This document shows, one piece after another, positions 47,017 to 55,976 of a stretch of DNA of 64,000 bases (positions are counted from its first letter, which is position 1; each line of letters opens with the position of its first letter). The stretch is from an uncultured Fidelibacterota bacterium. GTDB lineage: Bacteria; Fidelibacterota; Marinisomatia; Marinisomatales; TCS55. Below the pieces are notes generated by a model. That model did not search any database and was not told where the DNA came from. It was given only the letters and a program-made list of their open reading frames with translations. Made by a program: the position numbers and the translations under genes. The DNA lies in assembly GCA_913049685.1 (NCBI GenBank), contig CAJWZD010000007.1, positions 1 through 64,000 on the forward strand, in the 5' to 3' direction.

Positions 47017-47976
47017 ATGAAAATCGGCAACCTTTCAATTAATACACCTATTCTTTTAGCGCCCATGGCAGGCGTTACTGACTATCCATTTAGAGTCCTG
47101 TGTAAAGAGCAAGGTGCTGGTATTGTTTATTCTGAATTTGTTTCTGCACATGGAATAATACGTGAAAACTCAAAAACACTTCAAATGATTGAGTTTTCAG
47201 ATTTTGAACGACCGATCGGAATTCAAATTTTTGGTGATACACCTGAGGTTATGAGTGAGGCAGCTAAGCAAATAGATGAAAAATTTTCTCCTGATATTAT
47301 AGATATTAATTATGGTTGCCCTGTTCCAAAAATAACAAAAAAAGGTGCTGGGTCTGCTGCGCTTAGAGATTTGTGTTTAATGGATGATATAACAGCAGCA
47401 GTTGTAGAATCTGTCCCAAATACACCTGTTACTGTTAAAATGCGCGCTGGCTGGAATGATAAATCTTTAGTTATACCTGAAGCAGGCCAAAGACTTGAAA
47501 AAATAGGAGTCAAAGCTATAGCTCTTCATCCGCGTACTACAAAAGAAGGTTACACAGGAAGCGCAAATTGGGATTTAATAAAGGTGCTAAAAAATTCTGT
47601 ATCAATACCTATAATTGGAAATGGAGATGTTAAAAACCCAGGTGATGTAATATCTATGTTTGAGTATACAGGATGTGATGCAGTAATGATTGGAAGAGCC
47701 GCATTAGGAAATCCATGGTTTTTTAAAGAAGCTATAGCAATGTATAAAGGAAAGGATCGCCCCTCCCCTCCTACTATTTCAATTCGAATAAATGGCTGTA
47801 AAAATCATTTTTTGAACATGATTGAATGGCATGGTGAAAAAACTGCAACAAATTTAATGCGTAAACACTTTGGTTGGTATTTAAGAGGTTTTGATGGTGC
47901 CAGTAATTATCGAAAATCTCTTGTGTCAGCATCAGATAGAGATGAAATGTTTTCCATATTGAATTCAATTGTTTGA
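47017..47976 (+). CDS. dusB: tRNA-dihydrouridine synthase (DusB-like)
   Basis: FMN enzyme reducing uridine in the tRNA D-loop, 319 aa. The LLAPMAGVTDYPFR start, INYGCPVPKITKKGAGSAALRD with catalytic Cys, VTVKMRAGWND, LHPRTTKEGYTGSANW and GNGDVKNPGD, CDAVMIGRAALGNPW fit the DusB group. It is divergent from rpmB and not clearly in an operon with pruA. Confidence 0.94.
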   Translation: MKIGNLSINTPILLAPMAGVTDYPFRVLCKEQGAGIVYSEFVSAHGIIRENSKTLQMIEFSDFERPIGIQIFGDTPEVMSEAAKQIDEKFSPDIIDINYGCPVPKITKKGAGSAALRDLCLMDDITAAVVESVPNTPVTVKMRAGWNDKSLVIPEAGQRLEKIGVKAIALHPRTTKEGYTGSANWDLIKVLKNSVSIPIIGNGDVKNPGDVISMFEYTGCDAVMIGRAALGNPWFFKEAIAMYKGKDRPSPPTISIRINGCKNHFLNMIEWHGEKTATNLMRKHFGWYLRGFDGASNYRKSLVSASDRDEMFSILNSIV

Positions 47977-48050
47977 TTGAATAGTCAACAATTAACCAAT
48001 AAATTCGCAACCTATTAATAAATTATTTATTTTAATTTTGAGAGAAAAAA

Positions 48051-49679
48051 ATGTCATACCCTTTTGATAAGCCTATTAATGAGCCAGTTAAAGATTATTC
48101 ACCTGGATCTATTGAAAAAGAATCATTAAAACAGAAATTATTTGAGCTTAAGTCCCAACAAATTGAAGTGCCATTAATAATTGATGGTAATGAAATAAAA
48201 ACAAGCAATACCTCAACAATTGATATGCCTCATAATCACGAAATTCAACTTGGAAAGTTTTTCATGGCTAGTCGTGACGAGGTAGATTTGGCTATTGAGT
48301 CAAATTTAAAAGCTTGGCATTCTTGGTCAAAAGTAAGCTTAATTGATCGATGTAGTATTTTTAACAAAGCAGCTGACCTTTTATCAACAACATGGCGTGA
48401 TACAATCAATGCAGCTACAATGCTAAATATGAGCAAAAATGTTTACCAAGCTGAAATAGATGCAGCATGTGAAATGATAGATTTCTTTAGATTCAACTGT
48501 TGGTATGCTTTTGAGTTAAATAAACAGCAACCAATGTATTCAACGGAATTTGTTAAGAATTCATTAGAAATAAGACCGCTAGAGGGATTTGTTTTTGCTG
48601 TTTCCCCATTTAATTTTGCTTCTATAGGTGGCAACCTTCCCTCCTCCCCTGCATTAATGGGAAATGTTTCATTGTGGAAGCCGGCATCAAGCGCTGTTCT
48701 ACCAGCTTATTTCATCATGAAGTTGCTTGAAGAAGCAGGGCTGCCTGATGGTGTTATAAATTTTGTACCAGGCTCAGGAAAAGATATTGGCCCTCGAGCC
48801 TTAGAAAGTCCAGATCTTGCGGGAATTCATTTTACAGGATCAACAAATGTTTTTAAAGGGATGTGGAAAACGGTAGGAAATAATATAGATAACTACAAAA
48901 CCTATCCTCGAATAGTTGGTGAAACCGGAGGTAAGGATTTCTGCATTGCTCATGAATCAGCAAATATTGAAATATTGGTTACAGCAATGATTAGAGGAGC
49001 TTTTGAATATCAGGGTCAAAAATGCTCAGCTATGTCAAGAGCATACATTCCTAGCACCATTTGGTCAGAAGTTAAAGATCTCTATGAACAAGAAGTGGAT
49101 AAAATTAAAATGGGTGATCCTGAGGATTTTTCAAATTTTATGAATGCGGTCATTGATAAATCTGCATTTGATTCAATTAAAAATTATATTGACCATGCTA
49201 GCGCCTCTTCTGAAGCTGAAATTCTCACCGGTGGCAAGTGCGATGACAGCAAAGGTTACTTTATAGAGCCAACAACTATCATTACTTCAAATCCAAAATT
49301 TAAAACAATGTGCGAAGAAATATTTGGACCTATTCTAACAATTTATATCTATGATCCAATGAAATGGGATGATGTTCTCAAATTGATTGATAATACTTCT
49401 GATTATGCTCTCACAGGGTGCGTTATATCTGAAGATGAAGATGCAATCATAAATGCTAGAGATACCTTAAAGTATTCAGCGGGAAATTTTTACATTAATG
49501 ATAAACCTACTGGAGCTGTCGTTGGCCAGCAACCATTTGGTGGCAGTAGGGCATCAGGGACGAATGATAAAGCAGGGTCAATGTTTAATCTTATCCGCTG
49601 GGTATCAATGCGCACTATTAAAGAGACATTAGATTCTCCAAAAGATTTTAGATATCCATTTATGGGTGAAGAAGAATAA
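48051..49679 (+). CDS. pruA: L-glutamate gamma-semialdehyde (1-pyrroline-5-carboxylate) dehydrogenase
   Basis: Oxidises glutamate semialdehyde to glutamate with NAD, the second step of proline catabolism, 542 aa. The aldehyde dehydrogenase core has SPFNFASIGGNLPSSPALMGN, catalytic Glu in GETGGKDF, and Cys325 in GQKCSAMSRAY. QQPFGGSRASGTNDKAGS near the end is typical of the P5CDH family, as is the long N-terminus. No proline dehydrogenase gene lies nearby. It precedes sucC closely. Confidence 0.95.
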   Translation: MSYPFDKPINEPVKDYSPGSIEKESLKQKLFELKSQQIEVPLIIDGNEIKTSNTSTIDMPHNHEIQLGKFFMASRDEVDLAIESNLKAWHSWSKVSLIDRCSIFNKAADLLSTTWRDTINAATMLNMSKNVYQAEIDAACEMIDFFRFNCWYAFELNKQQPMYSTEFVKNSLEIRPLEGFVFAVSPFNFASIGGNLPSSPALMGNVSLWKPASSAVLPAYFIMKLLEEAGLPDGVINFVPGSGKDIGPRALESPDLAGIHFTGSTNVFKGMWKTVGNNIDNYKTYPRIVGETGGKDFCIAHESANIEILVTAMIRGAFEYQGQKCSAMSRAYIPSTIWSEVKDLYEQEVDKIKMGDPEDFSNFMNAVIDKSAFDSIKNYIDHASASSEAEILTGGKCDDSKGYFIEPTTIITSNPKFKTMCEEIFGPILTIYIYDPMKWDDVLKLIDNTSDYALTGCVISEDEDAIINARDTLKYSAGNFYINDKPTGAVVGQQPFGGSRASGTNDKAGSMFNLIRWVSMRTIKETLDSPKDFRYPFMGEEE

Positions 49680-49698
49680 TATACAGGGACAAATAAGA

Positions 49699-50877
49699 AT
49701 GAAAATACATGAATACCAAGGAAAAGAAATATTTAGAAATTTCTCTATAGCAACCCCGAAAGGATACTTAATCGAGGATATTGTTGAAGCTGAGAGCGTT
49801 GTTTTAAAAGCTCAAAAAGATTTTAAAACTGAAGCTCTAGTAATAAAAGCGCAGATTCATGCTGGTGGCAGAGGAAAAGGCGGCGGAGTTAAAGTTTCAC
49901 AAGATTATGATTCAGCTATTTCAAATATCAAGGCGATTCTTGGCATGAACCTTGTAACGCATCAAACAGGGTCAAGCGGTCAAAAAGTGAAGAAGGTTTA
50001 TGTTGAAGAGGCTTCAAGTATTAAAAGTGAATTTTATTGTGCTATCACTCTTGATCGAAATACTGGTAAAGATGTATTTATGGTTTCAACTGAGGGTGGT
50101 GTTGAAATTGAAAAAGTTGCTGATGAGACACCAGAAAAAATTGTAAAAATCTGGATAGACCCTCTTATTGGAATGAAATCATATCAAGCGCGAAAACTTG
50201 CATTCGGATTAAAACTTGAGGGAGCAGCATTAAAAGAATGTATATACCTGCTTCAGAAATTGTACAAATGTTACGTTGATACTGACGCATCATTAGTTGA
50301 AATAAACCCTCTAGTTTTAACATCGGACGATAGAATTATAGCTCTAGATGCAAAATTTAATTTTGATAATAATGCTTTATACAGACAAAGTGATATTTCA
50401 TCATTGAGAGACTTTGATGAGGAGGATCCTACGGAAGTTGAAGCGGGAAAATATGATTTAAATTATATCAAGCTTGATGGGAATGTAGGTTGTATGGTAA
50501 ATGGTGCAGGATTAGCAATGGCAACAATGGATATCATCAAATTAGCTGGTGGTGACCCTGCAAACTTTCTTGATGTTGGTGGTGCAGCTAGCGCTGAGAC
50601 CGTAAAAAATGGGTTTAAAATCATTCTTTCTGATAAAAATGTAAAAGCTATATTAATAAATATTTTTGGTGGGATTGTTAGATGTGATCGAGTAGCTAAC
50701 GGAGTAATTAAAGCAGTTGAGGAGCTTGGGCTTCAAGTGCCTGTTATAGTAAGGCTTGAGGGGACAAATTCTAAAAAAGCTAAATCTATACTTAAAGAAT
50801 CAGGTTTATCAATAATTCCAGCTAACGATATGCAGGATGCTGCCAAAAAAGTTGTATCATCCGCTACTAAATCTTAG
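49699..50877 (+). CDS. sucC: Succinyl-CoA synthetase beta subunit
   Basis: ATP-grasp subunit of succinyl-CoA synthetase, 392 aa, the substrate-level phosphorylation step of the TCA cycle. MKIHEYQGKEIF is the standard N-terminus, so ATG 49699 is chosen over the track start 11 codons earlier. VIKAQIHAGGRGKGGGVK, EINPLV, ANFLDVGGAA and INIFGGIVRCD are conserved. Seven bases separate it from sucD. Confidence 0.97.
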   Translation: MKIHEYQGKEIFRNFSIATPKGYLIEDIVEAESVVLKAQKDFKTEALVIKAQIHAGGRGKGGGVKVSQDYDSAISNIKAILGMNLVTHQTGSSGQKVKKVYVEEASSIKSEFYCAITLDRNTGKDVFMVSTEGGVEIEKVADETPEKIVKIWIDPLIGMKSYQARKLAFGLKLEGAALKECIYLLQKLYKCYVDTDASLVEINPLVLTSDDRIIALDAKFNFDNNALYRQSDISSLRDFDEEDPTEVEAGKYDLNYIKLDGNVGCMVNGAGLAMATMDIIKLAGGDPANFLDVGGAASAETVKNGFKIILSDKNVKAILINIFGGIVRCDRVANGVIKAVEELGLQVPVIVRLEGTNSKKAKSILKESGLSIIPANDMQDAAKKVVSSATKS

Positions 50878-50884
50878 GAGTATT

Positions 50885-51775
50885 ATGTCAATTTTAGTCA
50901 ATAAAGAATCAAAAGTTATTGTCCAGGGTATTACTGGTTCAGAAGGAACATTTCATGCCGCTCAAATGCTCGAATATGGAACATCTATTGTGGGAGGAGT
51001 TACACCAGGTAAAGGTGGAACAAAAGCTGTTGAGGGTAAAGTTGATGTTTATAACTCTGTTGAGGAAGCACGAAAAAATACTAAAGCAAATGTATCGATT
51101 ATTTTTGTACCTCCGCCCTTTGCAGCTGAAGCAATAATTGAGGCTTCAGAAGCTGGAATTGAGTTGGTGGTTTGTATATCCGAAGGTATACCTATTAGGG
51201 ATATGGTTATTGTTAAAAAGATAATAAATCAAAATAAAACGCGTTTAATTGGACCGAATTGTCCAGGGGTTATTACGGTTGATGAATGTAAATTAGGGAT
51301 TATGCCTGGGTTTATATGTAAAAAAGGTGATATTGGCGTTGTATCAAAATCAGGAACTTTGACCTATGAAGCTATAGGACAACTTGTTGATGCTGGCCTA
51401 GGGCAGACTACTGCCGTAGGAATAGGTGGTGACCCTATAATAGGAACATCAATGATAGAGATTTTAAATCTTTTCGAAAAAGACGAATCTACTAAGGGGA
51501 TTGTTATGATTGGTGAAATTGGAGGGCAAATGGAAAATGAAGCAGCTCAATGGGCAAAAGAAAATGTTACAAAACCTATTGTTGGCTTTATTGCTGGACA
51601 AACTGCTCCTGAAGGAAGAAGAATGGGCCATGCTGGCGCTATAGTCTCTGGTGGAGATGATACTGCAGAAGCTAAAATGAAAATTATGGCTGAATGCGGC
51701 ATTGGAGTTTGTGAATCTGTAGCCGAAATTGGGAAAAAAATGAAAGAAGCGCTTAAAAAAGGAGAAATAAATTGA
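50885..51775 (+). CDS. sucD: Succinyl-CoA synthetase alpha subunit
   Basis: CoA-binding catalytic subunit, 296 aa. The N-terminal SILVNKESKVIVQGITGSEGTFHA, GPNCPGVI, and the phosphorylated His in GHAGAIVSGG are present. GGAG lies six bases before ATG 50885; the longer ORF in the track overlaps sucC. Its stop shares TTGA with the ndk start. Confidence 0.97.
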   Translation: MSILVNKESKVIVQGITGSEGTFHAAQMLEYGTSIVGGVTPGKGGTKAVEGKVDVYNSVEEARKNTKANVSIIFVPPPFAAEAIIEASEAGIELVVCISEGIPIRDMVIVKKIINQNKTRLIGPNCPGVITVDECKLGIMPGFICKKGDIGVVSKSGTLTYEAIGQLVDAGLGQTTAVGIGGDPIIGTSMIEILNLFEKDESTKGIVMIGEIGGQMENEAAQWAKENVTKPIVGFIAGQTAPEGRRMGHAGAIVSGGDDTAEAKMKIMAECGIGVCESVAEIGKKMKEALKKGEIN

Positions 51776-52197
51776 ATGATCAAACGTTTGCGATAATTAA
51801 ACCAGATGCATTTAAAAATGGTTATTCTGGGAAGATTATTGATAGAATCATAAACAGTGATTTTAAAATTTTAGGATTGAAACTTATCAGAATGACTAAA
51901 TCTCAAGCTGAAGGTTTTTATGAAATCCATAGGGACAAACCTTTCTTTTCCGAGCTCACAGAATTTATGTCATCAGGTAAATGCATGGTAATAGCCCTTC
52001 AAAAAGAGGATGCAGTTAGCCAATGGAGAGAATTAATTGGTGCAACTAACCCTTCTGAAGCCAATAAAGGTACCATACGAAAAGATTTTGCCACTTCGTT
52101 GGGGGAAAATGCCGTCCATGGAGCCGATAGCGATGAGAATGCAGCAAGAGAAATAGGCTTTTTCTTTAGCGATATTGAAATAATTGCAAATCACTAA
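51772..52197 (+). CDS. ndk: Nucleoside diphosphate kinase
   Basis: Transfers the gamma-phosphate between nucleotides, 141 aa. QTFAIIKPDAFKNG and the phosphohistidine His116 in NAVHGADSDENAAREIGFFF are typical. It starts with TTG at 51772, supported by GGAG eight bases upstream; the nearby ATG 51776 is out of frame. Translation is probably coupled to sucD, placing nucleotide balancing beside succinyl-CoA synthetase. Confidence 0.96.
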   Translation: MNDQTFAIIKPDAFKNGYSGKIIDRIINSDFKILGLKLIRMTKSQAEGFYEIHRDKPFFSELTEFMSSGKCMVIALQKEDAVSQWRELIGATNPSEANKGTIRKDFATSLGENAVHGADSDENAAREIGFFFSDIEIIANH

Positions 52198-52253
52198 ATG
52201 TTGCATTTTTCATACTCAACTCTTCAAATTATATATTAGATTTTGTATTAATT

Positions 52254-53090
52254 ATGAAAAGACATATTTACATATTAGCTCTTTTGGTTCTTGTTTCTAG
52301 CTGTTCAAGAGAAAACCCCATTGGTTATGTTGGTCAACCTCTTACTGTCACTGTTGATATTCCAGATGAGAGTGAAGATTTAGAATTTCTATGGGAACTA
52401 ACGAGCATTCCTGAAGATAGTTATTTAATCAATACAGATATTCAAGCAGGAAATGATAGTTATTCTGTTATTTTCATACCTGACGTTATTGGTGATTATA
52501 GCATTGAAGCCTCTGTATTTCAATATAATGATGAAGTAGAAACTCAATCGTTTACATTTTCTGTCAATGAAGCTTTAAAAGTTGACGCAACACCAATCAC
52601 TGAATCAGATAAAATCATTCTTGATACTTTAGCTTTGGCTGAGCTTTTATTAAGCGAAGACAGTGAGTCAAATTGGTATGACTCATACAATACCAATGAC
52701 AATCTAAGCTATTCTATGATAGATACTATTTCATCTTTAGAGGATGATTCAAAATATGAAAAGAATAATCCTCCACAGCCTGCTAAAAAAATTGCTAAGA
52801 AAAAAAAGGAAATCAAAGGTCAGTCTATTCCTTTTGACAAGAATAGATTTACCATTCAAATTGCATCAAAAAGAAAGCTAGATGATGCAAAAAAAGTTGC
52901 AGGAAAACTTATTGAATCAGGCTACGATGCATATATTCAAAAAGCAAGTTTTAAAAAATCTAATGAGGTCTGGTTTAGGGTAAGAGTGGGTAGTTACGAT
53001 AATCGTCAAACTGCAAGCGCAGTTGCTGAATCACTTTCAAAGACTCAAAAAGAAACAGCTTGGGTTGATTTTGTGAGATATGAAAATTAG
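52254..53090 (+). CDS. SPOR-domain lipoprotein
   Basis: A 278-aa protein. The lipoprotein signal MKRHIYILALLVLVSSC has a lipobox ending at Cys17. An Ig/PKD-like beta domain at about 25-105 (GQPLTVTVDIPDES, FIPDVIGDYSIEASV) leads through an acidic and then lysine-rich linker to a C-terminal SPOR domain at about 198-278 (FTIQIASKRKLDDAKKVAGKL). It should be membrane-anchored in the periplasm and bind septal glycan. The second SPOR protein of the window. Confidence 0.88.
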   Translation: MKRHIYILALLVLVSSCSRENPIGYVGQPLTVTVDIPDESEDLEFLWELTSIPEDSYLINTDIQAGNDSYSVIFIPDVIGDYSIEASVFQYNDEVETQSFTFSVNEALKVDATPITESDKIILDTLALAELLLSEDSESNWYDSYNTNDNLSYSMIDTISSLEDDSKYEKNNPPQPAKKIAKKKKEIKGQSIPFDKNRFTIQIASKRKLDDAKKVAGKLIESGYDAYIQKASFKKSNEVWFRVRVGSYDNRQTASAVAESLSKTQKETAWVDFVRYEN

Positions 53091-53116
53091 TCTGAGCTGT
53101 AAATGAGCTTATTGCT

Positions 53117-54217
53117 TTGGAAATTCTCGATAATATTAAAGATATATTTCGCGCACCTAGATTAGCGCTAAGTATTACAAAAATTTTAACTTTTGCTCAA
53201 GCTAATACCGTAGGCTTTATTGCATATTTAATTGCTAATTACCTTGCGCTTTTATCATCAGGATTCTCTTTAATTGAAATCTGGACAAGTCATGGTATTT
53301 TCCCTTGTGCCAATATTTATAAATTAAGCTGGTACTCCTCTTTGTTATTTTGGGCAGGTTCTGTTTATTGGTTTTTGGCTATCTATGGATCAATGGCTAA
53401 GGTGTCAAAAATTACCCTTCAAGAGCTTGAAGGGGATTATTTCTACTCTTTAAATAATGCACATAATTTTATTAAGAATAATTGGCAACCAGTAATTTTT
53501 GCTCCCCTTTCAATATTAGCAATTCTTGTTTTCTATGTTCTTACTACCTCGTTTTTTGGATTTCTTACAAAAACTCCCTTTATCGGAAGCCTATTTCTAG
53601 CTATTCCTTTTATCATATACATTTTTGGAGCAGTTTTTGCAATTTTCACATTTTTTGTTTTTTCAATTTCAATTATTTATACCCCTGCAATAGTTGGCAC
53701 CCTTAAAGAAGATACCATGGGATCCGTATTTAATATATTTTTACTAGCCTGGAGATATCCACTTCAGCTAATATTCTATAAATTAATGCTGTTACCGTTT
53801 ATTTATTTATCGCAAGTAATTTTAGTTGTAATCTTAGGCCTTGGATTTAAAGTAATCGATTTAATTTTTTCGAACCCACTATTGATGGGTGAAAGATTTA
53901 GTGCAGTTGTTGGCAATGCGACAAAAACCGCAATCCCTAAAGATGTATTTGAAATAATCTTTGGCTCTTTTATGGCGAGTTATTATGATTTTTTTATAAC
54001 TACCTCTAATAATACACTAAATAATGTTGAAGCTGTAGCAAGTTTTTTGATAGGATTCTTTATACTGTTATTAGTTTTAATATGTTTTTCATATGCACTT
54101 TCAGTTTTTTCAACTGGTTCCGTATTTATTTTAAATATTTTAAATATTAAATCTGGAATAAATATGATTTCTATCAAAAATAAAGCAGGTTTAATAAAAA
54201 CAAATATTGAAGAATAA
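53117..54217 (+). CDS. Multi-pass membrane protein of unknown function
   Basis: A 366-aa protein with about six or seven hydrophobic helices (TVGFIAYLIANYLALLSS, VIFAPLSILAILVFYVL, FLAIPFIIYIFGAVFAIFTFFVF, SFLIGFFILLLVLICFSYAL). I recognise no family. Near-repeated WRYPLQLIFYKLMLLP and LQELEGDYFYSLNNAHNFIKNNW suggest re-entrant cytoplasmic segments typical of large integral proteins, but no motif. TTG 53117 is the first usable start after the in-frame stop. It lies 26 bases after the SPOR lipoprotein gene, probably co-transcribed. Confidence 0.72.
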   Translation: MEILDNIKDIFRAPRLALSITKILTFAQANTVGFIAYLIANYLALLSSGFSLIEIWTSHGIFPCANIYKLSWYSSLLFWAGSVYWFLAIYGSMAKVSKITLQELEGDYFYSLNNAHNFIKNNWQPVIFAPLSILAILVFYVLTTSFFGFLTKTPFIGSLFLAIPFIIYIFGAVFAIFTFFVFSISIIYTPAIVGTLKEDTMGSVFNIFLLAWRYPLQLIFYKLMLLPFIYLSQVILVVILGLGFKVIDLIFSNPLLMGERFSAVVGNATKTAIPKDVFEIIFGSFMASYYDFFITTSNNTLNNVEAVASFLIGFFILLLVLICFSYALSVFSTGSVFILNILNIKSGINMISIKNKAGLIKTNIEE

Positions 54218-54269
54218 GAAGCATACTTAAAATTGCTGATTTTAATTAAAAAAAAATAATAATAATAAA

Positions 54270-54758
54270 GTGAAATTATACCGCACTGAATTAGATTCCG
54301 GACTAAATAAAAAGCAATTTTTAGTTAAATCAGATAGTCTGGGAATTAAAAATGCTAAAGATAGAGTTAAATGTGTTTTATCTTGCGACAAAACATCAAC
54401 AGGTTATCGTTTGTATGGTAAAGTTTTTTGTGATATTAAACTCTCATGTGATAGATGCTTAAGTGAGAATGAGAAACAAATAAAAACTACATTAAATATC
54501 TTACTTACTAACGATAGGGACATTGTAAGAGAAAATAATGCTGACATTGTAATGTTTACTATCTCTGATGATTTTGTTGATATAAGTAGTATTTTACACG
54601 ATGTAATTGAATTAGAAAAACCCATAAAAAGTCTTTGTGGGGATGATTGTAAAGGCATTTGCCCTTCATGTGGTATAGATTTAAACCTAAATCAATGTCG
54701 GTGCAAGAATAATTTTTCTATAAATGAATTTGATAAGCTCAAAGATTTAATTAAATAA
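54270..54758 (+). CDS. yceD: YceD/DUF177 protein
   Basis: A 162-aa YceD-family protein, found upstream of rpmF in most bacteria and linked to 23S rRNA or L32 assembly. The CDRCL segment and the C-terminal CGDDCKGICPSCGIDLNLNQCRC form the conserved cysteine motif. GTG 54270 is the start. It begins the fatty-acid/phospholipid cluster. Confidence 0.9.
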   Translation: MKLYRTELDSGLNKKQFLVKSDSLGIKNAKDRVKCVLSCDKTSTGYRLYGKVFCDIKLSCDRCLSENEKQIKTTLNILLTNDRDIVRENNADIVMFTISDDFVDISSILHDVIELEKPIKSLCGDDCKGICPSCGIDLNLNQCRCKNNFSINEFDKLKDLIK

Positions 54759-54773
54759 AATTTGGAGTAAAAA

Positions 54774-54953
54774 ATGGCATTACCTAAAAGAAGGCAATCA
54801 AAAGCCCGAGGTAGAAAACGTAGAACGCATTATAAAGCTACTGCGATAAGCTCTTCACCTTGCCCACAATGTGGGCAGCCTAAAATTCCACATAGAATCT
54901 GCTCGTATTGCGGGTACTATAAAGGAAAAGCAATTATTTCTATAACGGAATAA
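54774..54953 (+). CDS. rpmF: 50S ribosomal protein L32
   Basis: A 59-aa protein just below the track cut-off. MALPKRRQSKARGRKRRTHY is the standard L32 start. CPQCG and CSYCG form a zinc ribbon, so this is the zinc-binding form. GGAG lies before the ATG. It sits 15 bases after yceD and 12 before plsX, the conserved order. Confidence 0.97.
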   Translation: MALPKRRQSKARGRKRRTHYKATAISSSPCPQCGQPKIPHRICSYCGYYKGKAIISITE

Positions 54954-54965
54954 CTTTATAATTAT

Positions 54966-55976
54966 ATGTATATAGCTTTAGATGTTATGGGAGGCGATAA
55001 CGCACCCCATGCCCCTGTGCAAGGAGCTATTAGAGCCGTAAAAAATAGTCCCTTTGACTTAAAATTAATTTTAATTGGTGATGAGTTAAGCATTAAAAAA
55101 GAACTGGGTGGCTTTAAATCAGAAAGCATAAGTATTTTACATGCTTCAGAAAATATTACAAGCAGTGATCACGCATCTAAAGTGATTAAAACAAAGCCTG
55201 ACTCATCAATGGTAAAAGGCATTATGCTGCTTAAAGAAGAAAAAGCTGGTGCATTTATTAGTGCGGGAAATACAGGAGCACAAATGGCTACTTCTCTTCT
55301 AGCATTAGGTAGGATTCCTTATGTTAAGCGCCCAGCTTTAAGTGCATTTTTTTCTGGATTATCTGGTGGAAAAATTCTATGTGATGTAGGAGCAAACCCT
55401 GATGCGTCTCCTGAAAATATGCTTCAATTCGCTATAATGTCATCTGTCTATCTAGACCATGTTGAGGGTATAAAAAATCCAAAAATTGGTCTTATGAACA
55501 TTGGTGAGGAACCTGAAAAAGGGTCCGAGCTTTATCAAAAGACATATTCATTACTAAAAAGAGAATTGCCGAATTTTGTTGGAAATATTGAAAGTAGAAA
55601 TATTTTTATCTGCGATGCAGACGTTCTTGTTTGCGATGGTTTTGTTGGAAATACCATAATAAAATTTGCTGAAGGCTGGGTGCTGTCTTTTGCAGACATG
55701 ATTAAAAAGAAGATTTTAAGTAAAGCACGATATAAAATAGGTGCTCAAATGATTCAACCAGCCCTTGACGAAATTAGAAATAAATATGATTATGAAGAGC
55801 ATGGAGGTACGCCGCTACTCGGTGTAAATGGAATTTCAATAGTTTGCCATGGGGCATCTTCCTCGAAAGCTATTATGAATTCTATTTTACTAGCGCAAAA
55901 ATCTATAAATGAAAACTTAATTGATGATATTTCAAAAGGAATTAATGATCATTTGGAGGTATTAAGTGAAAGCTAA
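54966..55976 (+). CDS. plsX: Phosphate acyltransferase PlsX
   Basis: Makes acyl-phosphate from acyl-ACP for phospholipid synthesis, 336 aa. The N-terminus ALDVMGGDNAPHAPVQGA, SAGNTGAQMA, LCDVGANPDASPENMLQFA, LMNIGEEPEKGSEL and VCDGFVGNTIIKFAEG are all family motifs. It overlaps fabH by 11 bases. Confidence 0.97.
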   Translation: MYIALDVMGGDNAPHAPVQGAIRAVKNSPFDLKLILIGDELSIKKELGGFKSESISILHASENITSSDHASKVIKTKPDSSMVKGIMLLKEEKAGAFISAGNTGAQMATSLLALGRIPYVKRPALSAFFSGLSGGKILCDVGANPDASPENMLQFAIMSSVYLDHVEGIKNPKIGLMNIGEEPEKGSELYQKTYSLLKRELPNFVGNIESRNIFICDADVLVCDGFVGNTIIKFAEGWVLSFADMIKKKILSKARYKIGAQMIQPALDEIRNKYDYEEHGGTPLLGVNGISIVCHGASSSKAIMNSILLAQKSINENLIDDISKGINDHLEVLSES

